The notes under the pieces are model-generated. The model had not been told where the DNA came from and ran no database searches. It saw only the letters and a list, made by a program, of their open reading frames with translations. Positions 1-9,465 of a stretch of DNA of 64,000 nt are shown here, in pieces. Position numbers and translations under genes: made by a program. The stretch is from Niabella agricola (lineage in GTDB: Bacteria; Bacteroidota; Bacteroidia; Chitinophagales; Chitinophagaceae). The DNA is taken from positions 4,836,001 through 4,900,000 of the forward strand of contig NZ_JAJHIZ010000003.1 in NCBI RefSeq assembly GCF_021538615.1, read 5' to 3'. The stretch's first letter is position 1. The number at the start of each line of letters is the position of its first letter.

Positions 1-1134
1 ATCTTTTCCACCATGGGTATTTCGGCGCTCTTTATGCCTACCGTAATGGGGATGCTTGCAGACCGCGTAATCAATGCCGAAAAATTGCTGGGGCTTTCGC
101 ACCTGATGGGCGGACTGGTTCTGATGCTGGTGCCGTTGGTAGACAGCCCGGTAACCATGTTTCCTGTAATGTTGATCAATATGATTTTTTATATGCCTAC
201 AATTTCGTTGGCTAACAGCGTGTCTTATACATCTTTAAAAAATGCCGGGAAGGACGTGGTAAAGGACTTTCCACCCATACGGGTATGGGGCACCGTAGGT
301 TTTATAGCTGCTATGTGGACGGTAAGCTTGTTGCAACTGGAGAAAACAGCCGGACAGTTTTATGTGGCCGCGGGAGCATCCTTTTTGCTGGCGCTTTACT
401 CCTTTACATTGCCTAAATGCCCACCGCCTTTGAAAGGACAGTCGAACAGGGAGGCCGGTGCCCGGATGGGAAAGGATATGTTTTCACTGTTTCGTAACCG
501 CAAGATGGCCCTGTTCTTTATTTTTTCAATGTTGCTGGGAGCAGCACTACAGCTGACCAATGCATACGGAGATACCTTTCTACATGATTTTGCAAAAATC
601 GATCTGTACAAAGATGCTGTTGCCGTAAAATATCCGGCTATTATCATGTCGATATCGCAGATCTCCGAAACCCTGTTCATCCTGGCGATTCCTTTTTTTC
701 TGAAGAAATTCGGGATCAAGCAGGTGATGCTGATCAGTATGATTGCCTGGGTGTTACGCTTTGGCCTTTTTGCCTATGGCAACCCAGCGGAAGGGCTTTG
801 GATGATTATTTTGTCTTGTATCATTTATGGTATGGCCTTCGACTTTTTCAATATTTCCGGTTCTTTGTTTGTGGAAACGCAAAGCAGTCCTTCCATCCGG
901 GCAAGCGCCCAGGGCATTTTTATGATGATGACCAATGGAATCGGTGCCGTGCTGGGAAGTGTGATCAGCGGTATTGTAATCCAGAAGTTTTTTACCGCAC
1001 CGGGCGGAGTAATGAACTGGCATGAGATCTGGCTGAGTTTTGCGGCGTATTCATTGGTGGTGGCCATTTTATTTGCCGCGCTGTTCAAGCATAAACATAA
1101 CCCAGAGGTGGTAGAAAGGGTTGGCAGACACTAA
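1..1134 (+). CDS. Nucleoside:H+ symporter-type MFS permease (5' end outside window)
   Basis: The frame is open from base 1, reading IFSTMGISALFMPTVMG before and through the first ATG at 13, so that ATG is internal and the true start lies left of the window. The visible ~377 residues contain about ten hydrophobic segments and resemble the NupG/XapB (nucleoside:H+ symporter) branch of the major facilitator superfamily, especially the FMPTxMGxxAD stretch following an early transmembrane helix. Such proteins sit in the inner membrane and import nucleosides with protons. The gene ends 144 bp before trxA with no clear terminator. Family assignment is good, but substrate is not proven and a sugar or sugar-alcohol is possible given the carbohydrate locus downstream. 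Confidence 0.82.
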   Translation: MFSTMGISALFMPTVMGMLADRVINAEKLLGLSHLMGGLVLMLVPLVDSPVTMFPVMLINMIFYMPTISLANSVSYTSLKNAGKDVVKDFPPIRVWGTVGFIAAMWTVSLLQLEKTAGQFYVAAGASFLLALYSFTLPKCPPPLKGQSNREAGARMGKDMFSLFRNRKMALFFIFSMLLGAALQLTNAYGDTFLHDFAKIDLYKDAVAVKYPAIIMSISQISETLFILAIPFFLKKFGIKQVMLISMIAWVLRFGLFAYGNPAEGLWMIILSCIIYGMAFDFFNISGSLFVETQSSPSIRASAQGIFMMMTNGIGAVLGSVISGIVIQKFFTAPGGVMNWHEIWLSFAAYSLVVAILFAALFKHKHNPEVVERVGRH

Positions 1135-1231
1135 ATGAACGGCTGTTAGCGGTCATTTGTCAGGCAGTTTACCTGTATTGACATTTTCTGCACAACTTTT
1201 TGTCAATATTACCTGTTATTAAAATGGGAAC

Positions 1232-1239
1232 TAAATTTG
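1232..1239 (+). promoter_or_regulatory. Bacteroidota -7 element of trxA promoter
   Basis: TAAATTTG matches the TAnnTTTG -7 consensus of Bacteroidota primary-sigma promoters and lies 40 bp before the trxA ATG. No convincing TTTG -33 element is seen 18-21 bp upstream. Confidence 0.5.
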
Positions 1240-1278
1240 TAATTCTTTATCAACAATTAATCAATTAAAATATTCGAA

Positions 1279-1599
1279 ATGGCAAAAGAATTTAATGATT
1301 CCAACTTTCAAACAGAGGTTTTGGACTCTGATAAATTAACGGTGGTGGATTTTTGGGCAGAATGGTGTGGTCCCTGCCGTGCGATCGGGCCGGTAATTGA
1401 AGAATTATCCAAAGAATATGAAGGGAAGGTAAATATCGGTAAGGTGAATGTGGATGTGAACCCCCAGGTTTCCATGAACTATGGGATTACTTCTATCCCT
1501 GCTATCCTGTTTATAAAAAATGGACAGGTAGTGGATAAGCTGGTAGGTGCGCAACCCAAAGGAAACTTTGTAAAGAAGATCGAATCGCACCTGAATTGA
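1279..1599 (+). CDS. trxA: Thioredoxin
   Basis: A 106-residue protein with the classic thioredoxin fold and the active site WCGPC (C30, C33), preceded by VVDFWAEW and followed by the conserved cis-Pro region SIPAILFIKNG. It is a cytoplasmic dithiol-disulfide oxidoreductase, has no signal peptide, and has the usual length for the family (~105-110). It appears monocistronic, with its own -7 element upstream and a strong terminator immediately after. The ATG at 1279 gives the standard N-terminus. It is unrelated to the carbohydrate genes that follow. Confidence 0.96.
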   Translation: MAKEFNDSNFQTEVLDSDKLTVVDFWAEWCGPCRAIGPVIEELSKEYEGKVNIGKVNVDVNPQVSMNYGITSIPAILFIKNGQVVDKLVGAQPKGNFVKKIESHLN

Positions 1600-1623
1600 T
1601 CTGGACTAATATCTTAATTTTTT

Positions 1624-1656
1624 AAAGCCCCGTGGAGTTTTTCACGGGGCTTTTTT
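1624..1656 (+). terminator. Rho-independent terminator after trxA
   Basis: AAAGCCCCGTG and CACGGGGCTTTTTT form an 11-bp GC-rich stem with an 8-nt loop, followed by a run of T. It lies 25 bp after the trxA stop codon. Confidence 0.92.
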
Positions 1657-1983
1657 CATCATAGACACCGGCATATGCTGGATTTCGAAACGGGGAGAAA
1701 CAGAGGTGAAACATTTGCAGATTTCGGAAAAGCGTAGCAGCCGCGCTGGGAAATCGATTGCGCAAAAAAGAAGGGCGTTGAAAGTACTATGCTTTTTCGC
1801 ATCAAACCCTTGCTGGTATTGTATTTAGAGGCTTTTGAGGTGCGTGTGGGTACTATATAATTACAGAAACCAATATGGAAAAAAATCAGCCTTCCTGTTC
1901 GAAATAACAAAAACCTGCTAATTTTATTCTATCCGGATCCACAGGAAACAGATACTAAACGTCAAAATTTTTGATTATTTGTA
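1657..1983. other. Gene-free stretch between trxA and first lacI-type gene
   Basis: No convincing gene is seen in these 327 bp. The minus strand carries an open frame (1659-1910) with an STPFFF-type segment, but it lacks protein-like composition and has no neighbour in a plausible operon. It may be a dispersed intergenic repeat (see findings). The last 50 bp before the GTG of the regulator are AT-rich and presumably hold its promoter. A weak AAACG half-site resembling the operators elsewhere is centred on 1960/1961. Confidence 0.45.
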
Positions 1984-2997
1984 GTGAAACATTTATCCAT
2001 TAAAGACATTGCGCGGCTTGCAGGAGTTGCGCCATCTACTGTTTCGTTTGTTGTAAACGGAAAGCACCAGGAGATGCGCATCAGCGAAGAAATGGTCAAA
2101 CACATCCAGGCCATTATAAAAAAAACCGGTTATATCCCCAACCGCGCCGCTGCAAGCCTTCGCACCGGGAGAACGCATGTTATCGGGCTGATCGTGGAGG
2201 ATATTGCCAATGCTTTTTTTGCATCCCTTGCCAAGTCGGTTGAGTCGGTGGCTGCCCGGGTGGGATACCGGGTCGTTTACGGAAGCACCGAAAACGACGA
2301 TGGAAAGGGCAACGATCTGATACAGCTGTTGGCGAAACAGGTAGATGGTTTTTTGATTACGCCTTCTACAGGCATGAAAACCGGCGTTCAGGCCTTAAAA
2401 AAGACCCGTAAACCGCTGGTGCTGATCGACCGCTATTTTCCGGATGAGGATATTCCCTTTGCCCTTGTTGATAACTATGGCGGTGTAAGTCAGGCCACGG
2501 AGTATCTTATAGGCAAGAACAGGAAGCATATCGCTTTTGTGAATGTGGCCATGGACCAGGTACAAATGCAGGAGCGGGAGCGGGCCTATATTGACGTGAT
2601 GAACAGCCGCGGGTTATTTCAAAAAAAGCTATTGTTGCGGCTACCGTATTATCAGGATAAAACGCAATATGAAGCAAGAATCCGCAGCTTTCTTCAAAAG
2701 CGGCCGGAGATGGATGCCATTATTTTCGCAACCAATTACCTCGGAATGTTCGGGATTAAGGCGCTAAAGGACTTGGACATAGCGATACCCGGCCAGGTGG
2801 CAGTACTGAGCTTCGATGACACGGATCTCTTCCGGTTTTCGTCACCTGCCATTTCGGTGATCAGTCAGCCGGTACAGGAAATTGCCGCGCAGGCCATGCG
2901 GCTGCTGCTGGAACAAATGAATGCTGGGCAAAAGAAAAAAGATTCCGACGAGGGGGTGTTGGTTCCCCCCGAACTTATCTTAAGAAATTCCGTATAA
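1984..2997 (+). CDS. LacI-family transcriptional regulator 1
   Basis: A 337-residue LacI/GalR protein. The N-terminal helix-turn-helix reads SIKDIARLAGVAPSTVSFVV (residues ~4-23), followed by the hinge region with the PNRAAASLRTGRT signature. It then has a periplasmic-binding-protein-like sensor domain containing VIGLIVEDI and, near the C-terminus, VAVLSFDDTDLF. The start is a GTG at 1984, which begins the helix-turn-helix at the usual distance. It is the first gene of the large carbohydrate locus, 382 bp upstream of the first susC. Hinge-helix proteins of this family bind imperfect palindromes with a central CG, matching the 16-bp operators repeated through the locus. Whether it is the regulator of all of them, or shares them with the second LacI protein, cannot be told from sequence. 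Confidence 0.93.
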   Translation: MKHLSIKDIARLAGVAPSTVSFVVNGKHQEMRISEEMVKHIQAIIKKTGYIPNRAAASLRTGRTHVIGLIVEDIANAFFASLAKSVESVAARVGYRVVYGSTENDDGKGNDLIQLLAKQVDGFLITPSTGMKTGVQALKKTRKPLVLIDRYFPDEDIPFALVDNYGGVSQATEYLIGKNRKHIAFVNVAMDQVQMQERERAYIDVMNSRGLFQKKLLLRLPYYQDKTQYEARIRSFLQKRPEMDAIIFATNYLGMFGIKALKDLDIAIPGQVAVLSFDDTDLFRFSSPAISVISQPVQEIAAQAMRLLLEQMNAGQKKKDSDEGVLVPPELILRNSV

Positions 2998-3031
2998 AAA
3001 ATTTTGTTAATTAAAATTATCCGTTTAATTT

Positions 3032-3054
3032 TAGTTTTGCAAAAACGATTTTGT
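3032..3054 (+). promoter_or_regulatory. Promoter -7 element with overlapping degenerate LacI operator upstream of susC1
   Basis: TAGTTTTG (3032-3039) matches TAnnTTTG. The operator-like GCAAAAACGATTTTGT (3039-3054) begins at its last base, the same register as at the four other promoters in this locus. A further weak palindrome, AATTATCCGTTTAATT, lies at 3015-3030. The 5' leader to the susC1 ATG would be about 330 nt. The rest of the 2998-3378 interval holds the operator at 3277 and nothing else recognisable. Confidence 0.5.
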
Positions 3055-3276
3055 TATATAAACGATGCTTGATAATGTTTAGTTTAAAAAATACTTTGAT
3101 TAGGAAGAGGATGTAGAAGTTAATCTGTGCCTGGCTTTTTTGTAGACGGCTGCTGTGAATGAAAGATACATGACACCAGCGTTATTGAAATTCTCTGATT
3201 TAAAAATGTAAAAAGGAAAATAGTTTAAGAAATCATGTAGTTATAAGGCAAAATAGGTATGCTGGCTTCTTCTGAT

Positions 3277-3292
3277 TTTTAAACGATTAAGC
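3277..3292 (+). promoter_or_regulatory. LacI-type operator upstream of susC1
   Basis: TTTTAAACGATTAAGC shares the 12-base core AAACGATTAAGC with four other sites in the window. It lies 86 bp before the susC1 start, with no good -7 element in register, so it may be an auxiliary operator to the one at 3039. Confidence 0.7.
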
Positions 3293-3378
3293 TTGAAAGA
3301 TAAATATACAGGTAAAATCATTGGCCTGTATTGCAGTGATAATAGTTAACGGTATTAAAAACCAATAATTGTATTTCT

Positions 3379-6300
3379 ATGAGTGTACACAAAACTTTGA
3401 TACTCAGGGTTCTCATTCTTTTTTTAGGAGCTACACCCAATATGGTTGTGGCGCAGGATTCAGAAGCTATTGCTATTACCGGTACAGTAAAAGACAAACT
3501 GGACGCGGCTATGGAGGGGGTAACGATCGAAAACCTACGTTCGAGAGAAGTGGTAGCAACAAATGCGCAGGGGCAGTTTTCTATTCGTGCAAACAAGGGT
3601 GATTCTTTAACAGCTTCGTATATAGGTTTTCAAACGTTTCGGTGGGTATTTCGGGAGCGGATTGTTGAAAATATTTCATTGGAAGCAATTGCCGGGAGCA
3701 TGAACGACGTGGTGGTAGTGGGTTATGGACGTCAAAAAAAGGTGAGCCTGGTTGGCGCTCAATCTACGATAAAGGCCGAAGAGCTTCAGCATCCTGTTGC
3801 AAATCTAAGTACTATGCTAGCCGGGCGTATAGCGGGATTGGTGGGAGTACAGCGCTCGGGGTTGCCAGGAAGTAATTCTGCTGATGTTTGGATACGAGGT
3901 ATACAAACATTTGGGGGAAGCCAGAGCGGAGCCTTAATCATTATTGATGGAATACAGGGACGTGATTTAAACAGCATTGATCCGGAAGATATAGCTTCTT
4001 TCACGGTATTAAAAGATGCAGCATCTACAGCTGTTTACGGATCATTGGGAGCCAATGGTGTGGTGCTGATCACCACAAAAAAAGGCAAGACAGGCAAAAT
4101 TAACCTGATGGTTAACTATAATGAAGGAATTACAACCTTTACCAAGGTGCAGGAAATGGCTGATGCAAAAACCTATATGAATATTAAAAATGAAGCCCTC
4201 ATCGCATCGGGTCTTCAACCCCAGTTTTCCCAGGCATATATAGACAGTACGTTATCTGGGACAGCAAACCCCTACGTGTACCCGAATATTGACTGGATCG
4301 ATTATTTATTTAAAAACTATTCGTCAAACAGGAGGTTTAATTTCAGTGCCTCGGGTGGGTCTGAAAATACAAAGTTTTATACCTCCGTAGCATATTATAA
4401 TGAAGCATCGCTTTTAAAAACAGACCCGGATGTAGACTATGATGCCGGAACCCGCTACCAACGATATAATTTCACATCGAATATCGATATGAACTGGACA
4501 AAGACTACCAAGTTTAGCTTGGGTATTACAGGGTATATTACCAACTTTAATGAGCCGGGCAGCGGCGCCACGCAGGCCTTTGCACAGGCCATGAATGCGA
4601 GCCCCGTGTTCTACCCGCCAATGTATCCTGGTAACCTTGTTTCAGGAATTGCATATGGTTCAACTCCTTCTCCAAACCCCTGGGCCGCCGTTACGCAAAC
4701 GGGGTACGTAAAAAGATTTCAGTCGAAAGTACAAAGCAATGCGCGGTTGGAGCAGGATTTGAGTTTCTGGTTGAAGGGATTGTCCGTTAATGGAACGTAT
4801 TCATTTGATGTATTCAACGAGTCTTTCCAGTATCGGCGAAGAAATAGAAGTATCTATTACCTCAACCAGGCACAGCATTATAAGGAAGACGGATCGTTGA
4901 ACTTGGAGCAAATGATTAATGGGTCTGATGATCTTGGCTTTGGTATTGGTAATGGGGGCGTGCGGCAGTTTACAGCAGAAGGACAGATTTTGTATGACCG
5001 TACATTTGGAGCCCATCATGTTACTTCTACCTTGGTATATAATCAACTCAGCCAGGTATATCCCTTTCAGGGAGATTTAAAACAATTTATTCCGCACCGG
5101 CAGCAAAACTATGCAGGAAGAGCAACCTATTCTTATAAAGACAAATACTTTACAGAGGTGAACATCGGATATAATGGCTCTGAGGATTATGCACCTTCCC
5201 GCCGGTTTGGATTTTTTCCGTCTTTTGGGGTAGGCTGGGTATTATCAAACGAGAAATTTTTTGAACCGCTGTCCAATGTGTTCCAGTTTTTCAAATTGCG
5301 GTATTCCAATGGTATTGCAGGTGCACCTGGAACAGGATTACGTTTTGGATATCTGACCCTGATTACTACAGGAGCAAGAGGAATTAACTTTGGTTTGCCC
5401 GGTAACAGTACCGGTATTTCTGGAATCAATATTTCTCAATATGGTGCAGATGTTTCCTGGGCTACAGCACATACACAAGATCTTGGCTTAGAGTTTAATG
5501 TTTTTAATAATAAGCTGTCCTTTGTGTTGGATTATTTTAAATCCTATCGTACCGGTGTATTCCTTACCCGTGCTGATTTCCCCAGTTATGCCGGACTTCA
5601 GTACAATCCGGTTGGGAACTATGGTACAGTAGATGCCTCGGGTTTTGACGGAACAGTGGAGTTAAAAGCTATTCCTCTTGGTCTGAAATCCAATATTTCA
5701 TTCAGAGGAACATTTACTTATAATACAGATGTATTGGTTGAAAACAAGCAGGCTCCTTTTGCTGATCCTTATCAAGAGCGACGTGGACAAAATATTCTGG
5801 CACAGTTTGGTTATGTAGCAGAAGGGTTGTTTCAAAGTCAGGCAGAAATTGACAACAGCCCAGATCAAAGCGCATTGGGAAATCCGCGCGTTGGAGATAT
5901 AAAATATAAAGACCTGAATGGTGATGGCGTAATCAATGTTTATGACCAGACAAAGATCAGCCGAGGCGACGTGCCTAATCTGGTGTACGGGTTTGGCTTC
6001 AATGTAAATGTTGGTCAATTTTATCTGAGTGCTTTCTTTCAGGGACTTTCGGGCGCTTATCGGACCATTGGTGGTGTAGCGCGGGTACCATTTAGCGGTG
6101 GGGGAAATGATGGTAACGTTTATGCAAATATTGTGGATCGTTGGACCGAGGATAACCACGCCGAGCATCCGTTTTACCCCAGACTGGGCTTTAGCAGCAA
6201 TGCCACAGCAAATAATAACCAAGCGAGTACCTGGTGGGTAAAGGATATCAGCTTTATTCGCTTTAAAACACTGGATTTGGGCTATAATTTGCCGAAAGGA

Positions 6301-6465
6301 AGTTTTAAGCGGATCGGAATGCAAAATGCAAGAATCTATTTTTCGGGAGTGAACCTGCTTTACTGGAGCCCCTTTAAGCTTTGGGATCCGGAAATGAATA
6401 CCGGTGATGGTAACACATATCCTAATACAAGGAATCTGTCGATAGGAATTCAAGCTAATTTTTAA
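3379..6465 (+). CDS. SusC/RagA-family TonB-dependent transporter (block A)
   Basis: A 1028-residue outer-membrane transporter. It has a Sec signal (cleavage near VVA-QDS), a carboxypeptidase-D regulatory-like domain (~residues 32-100), a TonB-box-like DVVVVGYG at 110-117, a plug domain with IIIDGIQGRDLNSIDPEDIA and VLITTKKG, and a C-terminal barrel ending in an aromatic residue. SusC proteins import oligosaccharides across the outer membrane using TonB energy, capped by a SusD lipoprotein. The partner susD starts 22 bp downstream. No N-terminal STN domain is seen, so it is not an anti-sigma-coupled receptor. Control is more likely through the LacI operators at 3039 and 3277. Proposed substrate is D-arabinan oligosaccharide (inference). 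Confidence 0.95.
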   Translation: MSVHKTLILRVLILFLGATPNMVVAQDSEAIAITGTVKDKLDAAMEGVTIENLRSREVVATNAQGQFSIRANKGDSLTASYIGFQTFRWVFRERIVENISLEAIAGSMNDVVVVGYGRQKKVSLVGAQSTIKAEELQHPVANLSTMLAGRIAGLVGVQRSGLPGSNSADVWIRGIQTFGGSQSGALIIIDGIQGRDLNSIDPEDIASFTVLKDAASTAVYGSLGANGVVLITTKKGKTGKINLMVNYNEGITTFTKVQEMADAKTYMNIKNEALIASGLQPQFSQAYIDSTLSGTANPYVYPNIDWIDYLFKNYSSNRRFNFSASGGSENTKFYTSVAYYNEASLLKTDPDVDYDAGTRYQRYNFTSNIDMNWTKTTKFSLGITGYITNFNEPGSGATQAFAQAMNASPVFYPPMYPGNLVSGIAYGSTPSPNPWAAVTQTGYVKRFQSKVQSNARLEQDLSFWLKGLSVNGTYSFDVFNESFQYRRRNRSIYYLNQAQHYKEDGSLNLEQMINGSDDLGFGIGNGGVRQFTAEGQILYDRTFGAHHVTSTLVYNQLSQVYPFQGDLKQFIPHRQQNYAGRATYSYKDKYFTEVNIGYNGSEDYAPSRRFGFFPSFGVGWVLSNEKFFEPLSNVFQFFKLRYSNGIAGAPGTGLRFGYLTLITTGARGINFGLPGNSTGISGINISQYGADVSWATAHTQDLGLEFNVFNNKLSFVLDYFKSYRTGVFLTRADFPSYAGLQYNPVGNYGTVDASGFDGTVELKAIPLGLKSNISFRGTFTYNTDVLVENKQAPFADPYQERRGQNILAQFGYVAEGLFQSQAEIDNSPDQSALGNPRVGDIKYKDLNGDGVINVYDQTKISRGDVPNLVYGFGFNVNVGQFYLSAFFQGLSGAYRTIGGVARVPFSGGGNDGNVYANIVDRWTEDNHAEHPFYPRLGFSSNATANNNQASTWWVKDISFIRFKTLDLGYNLPKGSFKRIGMQNARIYFSGVNLLYWSPFKLWDPEMNTGDGNTYPNTRNLSIGIQANF

Positions 6466-6487
6466 CTTAATGTAAATTCTGAATACA

Positions 6488-8338
6488 ATGAAAAGTAGAA
6501 TTATTATTATCGTCATTGTTTTGAGTGCGTTGTCAATATCCTGTAAACGGTTCCTGGATCAGATTCCGGATAACATTTTAAAGGAGGAAGATATTTTCAA
6601 GTCACTTGTAAACACCAGGGCTTATCTGGCGCAGGTGTATACAAATATGCCGGATGATTTTAGTGCGCGGTTCGCTCCAAGCAACTATGCCGGGCCGTGG
6701 ACAGGAGCTTCCGACGAAGCCAATTATTGGTCGCTTTCATGGGTTATGTCCAATTCGCTTAACCAAAGCACATGGGATAATAACGTTGGGGGAACGTATT
6801 GGATTAACTGGTATAAACCGGTACGAACGGCTACGGATTTTATCAATAAAGTTGATGGCGCAAATCCTAACGAAGTAAATCCAATGATTAGGATGCACTA
6901 TAAGGGCGAAGCACGTGCAATGAGGGCTTTATTTTACTTTTGGATGCTGCGTTTATACGGTCCGCTGATCATCCTTCCCAAAGAGGTGCCGGTAAATGGA
7001 ACTGGGGATGAGATCTTTTTCAAACGTTCCACTTTTGATGAATGTGTAAACTACATAGTAGGACAATTGGATTCGGCCTACAGCGAAATAAAGCAATCGG
7101 TAGCAGGTAGCCCGCAGGCTGCTGATCAGCCACTTACCTATGGAACTACAAAAGAGTGGGGCCGTGTTACCACAGGCGTTTGTAAAGCATATAAGTTTCA
7201 GGTACTCATGCTGGCTGCAAGCCCGTTGTTTAATGGAAATAAAGAGCTGGCATCCTTAAAGAATCAGGATGGCACACAGCTGATTAATCAAACCTATGAT
7301 CCAAATAAGTGGAAACTGGCGATAGATGCGGCAAAAGATTTTCTAAATGAATTTGATAATAAGACATATTCGCTTTACCGGGAATCTGATAGTGATCCCT
7401 GGGTAGCGGCCTATAAGTCTTGCAAAAATGTTATGATAAAAGATTGGAACTCGGAATGGATATTTGGAAAATCCATGGCCAGTGCAGGGGATTATTGGTA
7501 CGACATCACCCCAAAATTGGTGGGATATGGAAATACTGTGGGTAAAGGTGCTGGTTTCCTTTCTGTAAATCAATCAATGGTAGACGCTTATAATATGAAG
7601 AATGGGTATCCGATCACACACCCTGAATCTGGATATGTGAATAGCGGATTTTCTGATTTTAAATCGCCCTATGACGTTAAGGCTAGGTCCACATTCAACC
7701 AGTGGGTAAACAGGGAGGCACGGTTCTACGTTGGAGTTACTTACAATAGAAGCTACTGGCAAAACCAGGGAGGTAGTTCTACAGAAGTGATACCTGTTTT
7801 TGAGTTAAGTGGTAATTCTGGCAAAACGCAGAGCTCCTGGGATGTGACTTCCACCGGGTATGTGGTACGGAAACAACTTGCAAGTAGCGGCGATAGCAGG
7901 GGATGGGTGCATCTCCGGCTGGCTCAGATTTATCTGGATTATGCTGAGGCATTGAATGAAGGAGATCCAGGCAATCCTGATATTCTGAAATACCTGAACC
8001 TGATCCGTGACCGGGCGGGGGTGGCACCGTACGGAGCCGGTGTAAATGCGATTCCGACACCTACAGGGCAAGATGAAATGCGGGAGGCAATCCGGCATGA
8101 GCGAATGGTGGAACTGGCATTTGAAAACGTCCGTTACTTCGACATACGCAGGTGGAAGATTGCGCCGCAAACCATGGGTGCAGATGTATATGGCATGAAT
8201 GTATATGCAGATGGGAATGATTTTTACAAAAAAACGCTAGTCCAAAAGCGGCGATTTTTGCCCAGAGACTACTTGTGGCCGATACCCAATGATGAAGTTT
8301 TAAAAGATAAATATCTGGTGCAAAATCCCGGATGGTAA
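6488..8338 (+). CDS. SusD/RagB-family glycan-binding lipoprotein (block A)
   Basis: A 616-residue SusD-like protein with lipoprotein signal and lipobox LSISC near residue 19, then KRFLDQIPDN, the typical start of mature SusD proteins. The TPR-containing N-terminal region includes GEARAMRALFYFWMLRLYGP. The C-terminal part has RLAQIYLDYAEALNE, IRHERMVELAFE and a final LWPIPNDEV segment, all family hallmarks. It is surface exposed, captures glycan and lids the SusC barrel. It is 22 bp after susC1 and clearly in the same operon. Confidence 0.95.
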   Translation: MKSRIIIIVIVLSALSISCKRFLDQIPDNILKEEDIFKSLVNTRAYLAQVYTNMPDDFSARFAPSNYAGPWTGASDEANYWSLSWVMSNSLNQSTWDNNVGGTYWINWYKPVRTATDFINKVDGANPNEVNPMIRMHYKGEARAMRALFYFWMLRLYGPLIILPKEVPVNGTGDEIFFKRSTFDECVNYIVGQLDSAYSEIKQSVAGSPQAADQPLTYGTTKEWGRVTTGVCKAYKFQVLMLAASPLFNGNKELASLKNQDGTQLINQTYDPNKWKLAIDAAKDFLNEFDNKTYSLYRESDSDPWVAAYKSCKNVMIKDWNSEWIFGKSMASAGDYWYDITPKLVGYGNTVGKGAGFLSVNQSMVDAYNMKNGYPITHPESGYVNSGFSDFKSPYDVKARSTFNQWVNREARFYVGVTYNRSYWQNQGGSSTEVIPVFELSGNSGKTQSSWDVTSTGYVVRKQLASSGDSRGWVHLRLAQIYLDYAEALNEGDPGNPDILKYLNLIRDRAGVAPYGAGVNAIPTPTGQDEMREAIRHERMVELAFENVRYFDIRRWKIAPQTMGADVYGMNVYADGNDFYKKTLVQKRRFLPRDYLWPIPNDEVLKDKYLVQNPGW

Positions 8339-8385
8339 ATAACAATAGGTTTACATTGATACTCTATTACAATTAAAGCAATAAC

Positions 8386-9363
8386 ATGAAGTGTTTTAAT
8401 AAAAATATGTTCTTTACACGAATGCTGTTTTGGGCAGTTTCTGCAGGCTGTGGCAGTATCCTTATGATGGGCTGTGCCAAGTCAAAGGACCTCTATTCAC
8501 CCGAAGAAGGAAAAATATATATGCCTCAGGCATACCAGGATCGGTCCGTAATGACCCTGTATAAAATGGACTCTATACAGCGGGTTGCTTTTGGGGCTTA
8601 TTATTCTGGATTTAGTGGTCCTAGTTCGGATGTGACCGTCAACTTCGAAGTTGCGCCCTCTTTGGTGAATCAATATAATATAGCGAATGCTTATTTGGGA
8701 TATACCTATTACCCTCTTCCGGATAGTGTTTATTCACTCTCATCTACCACGGGTACCATCAAAGCCGGTAAACAGAGCTCAGATCCGTTATTTATCTTGG
8801 TGAGCGGTAAAAAGATATCTTTTGGATATCACTATCTGTTGCCTATTAGAATAACTAGTGTTTCAGTGGGCAATAAAGACTCCTCATTATCGGTTGCTTA
8901 TTTTAAACTTGATTCGTTGCTTACAAGGGTAAAAGATTTGACCTCATTAGGTACCTTAACCGTTAGCGATGAAAACCGTGATGGACCCAACGCAAAGGAG
9001 GGGTCCTCAAAGCTGGTGGATAACGATTATTCAACAAAATTTCTGAGTTTTAATTACAATCCGAATTTCTGGACACAGCTTAAATTGAGCACGCCGCAAA
9101 AGTTGGACGCCTATGAACTCACCTCAGGGAATGATGCTCCCGAAAGGGACCCCCGTAACTGGTTATTTCAAGGGTCGAATAATGGCACTGACTGGACAAC
9201 CCTGGATACAAGAACAGGTGAAATATTTCTTGGACGGCAATTAACACGCCGTTTTAACCTGAGTACTCCAGACGCCTACACCTATTACCGGTTGCTGATA
9301 ACGGCTAATGGAGGTGCCAGCCTGATACAGATCACAGAGTGGAAACTTGTTCAGTTTTATTAA
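8386..9363 (+). CDS. DUF1735 + F5/8 type C (discoidin-like) surface lipoprotein
   Basis: A 325-residue lipoprotein (lipobox LMMGC around residue 30) placed directly after susD1, the usual position of a surface glycan-binding protein. Residues ~40-170 resemble DUF1735 (YMPQAYQDRS followed by a beta-rich domain). Residues ~190-325 resemble an F5/8 type C/discoidin carbohydrate-binding domain, with LDAYELTSGND, DPRNWLFQGSNNGTDW and a terminal ITEWKLVQF. It has no catalytic motif. The likely role is binding polysaccharide at the cell surface for SusCD (inference from position and domains). A 47-bp gap separates it from susD1. Confidence 0.8.
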   Translation: MKCFNKNMFFTRMLFWAVSAGCGSILMMGCAKSKDLYSPEEGKIYMPQAYQDRSVMTLYKMDSIQRVAFGAYYSGFSGPSSDVTVNFEVAPSLVNQYNIANAYLGYTYYPLPDSVYSLSSTTGTIKAGKQSSDPLFILVSGKKISFGYHYLLPIRITSVSVGNKDSSLSVAYFKLDSLLTRVKDLTSLGTLTVSDENRDGPNAKEGSSKLVDNDYSTKFLSFNYNPNFWTQLKLSTPQKLDAYELTSGNDAPERDPRNWLFQGSNNGTDWTTLDTRTGEIFLGRQLTRRFNLSTPDAYTYYRLLITANGGASLIQITEWKLVQFY

Positions 9364-9465
9364 CATCGGAAAAGCGCCGGAAGCGCACTGCATGGCCTTT
9401 TACTAGCGGCTGAGGGGCAAATCATAAAAAGCATTTTTCACTTTCTGAAAGTTAGATGATAATCA

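Noticed and set aside
3056..3071. ATATAAACGATGCTTG as a further LacI operator
   Set aside because: The left arm and centre fit, but the right arm does not form a palindrome.
5698..6516. 272-residue minus-strand open frame
   Set aside because: It lies wholly across the 3' part of susC1, has no domain or signal, and its composition is that of an antisense shadow.
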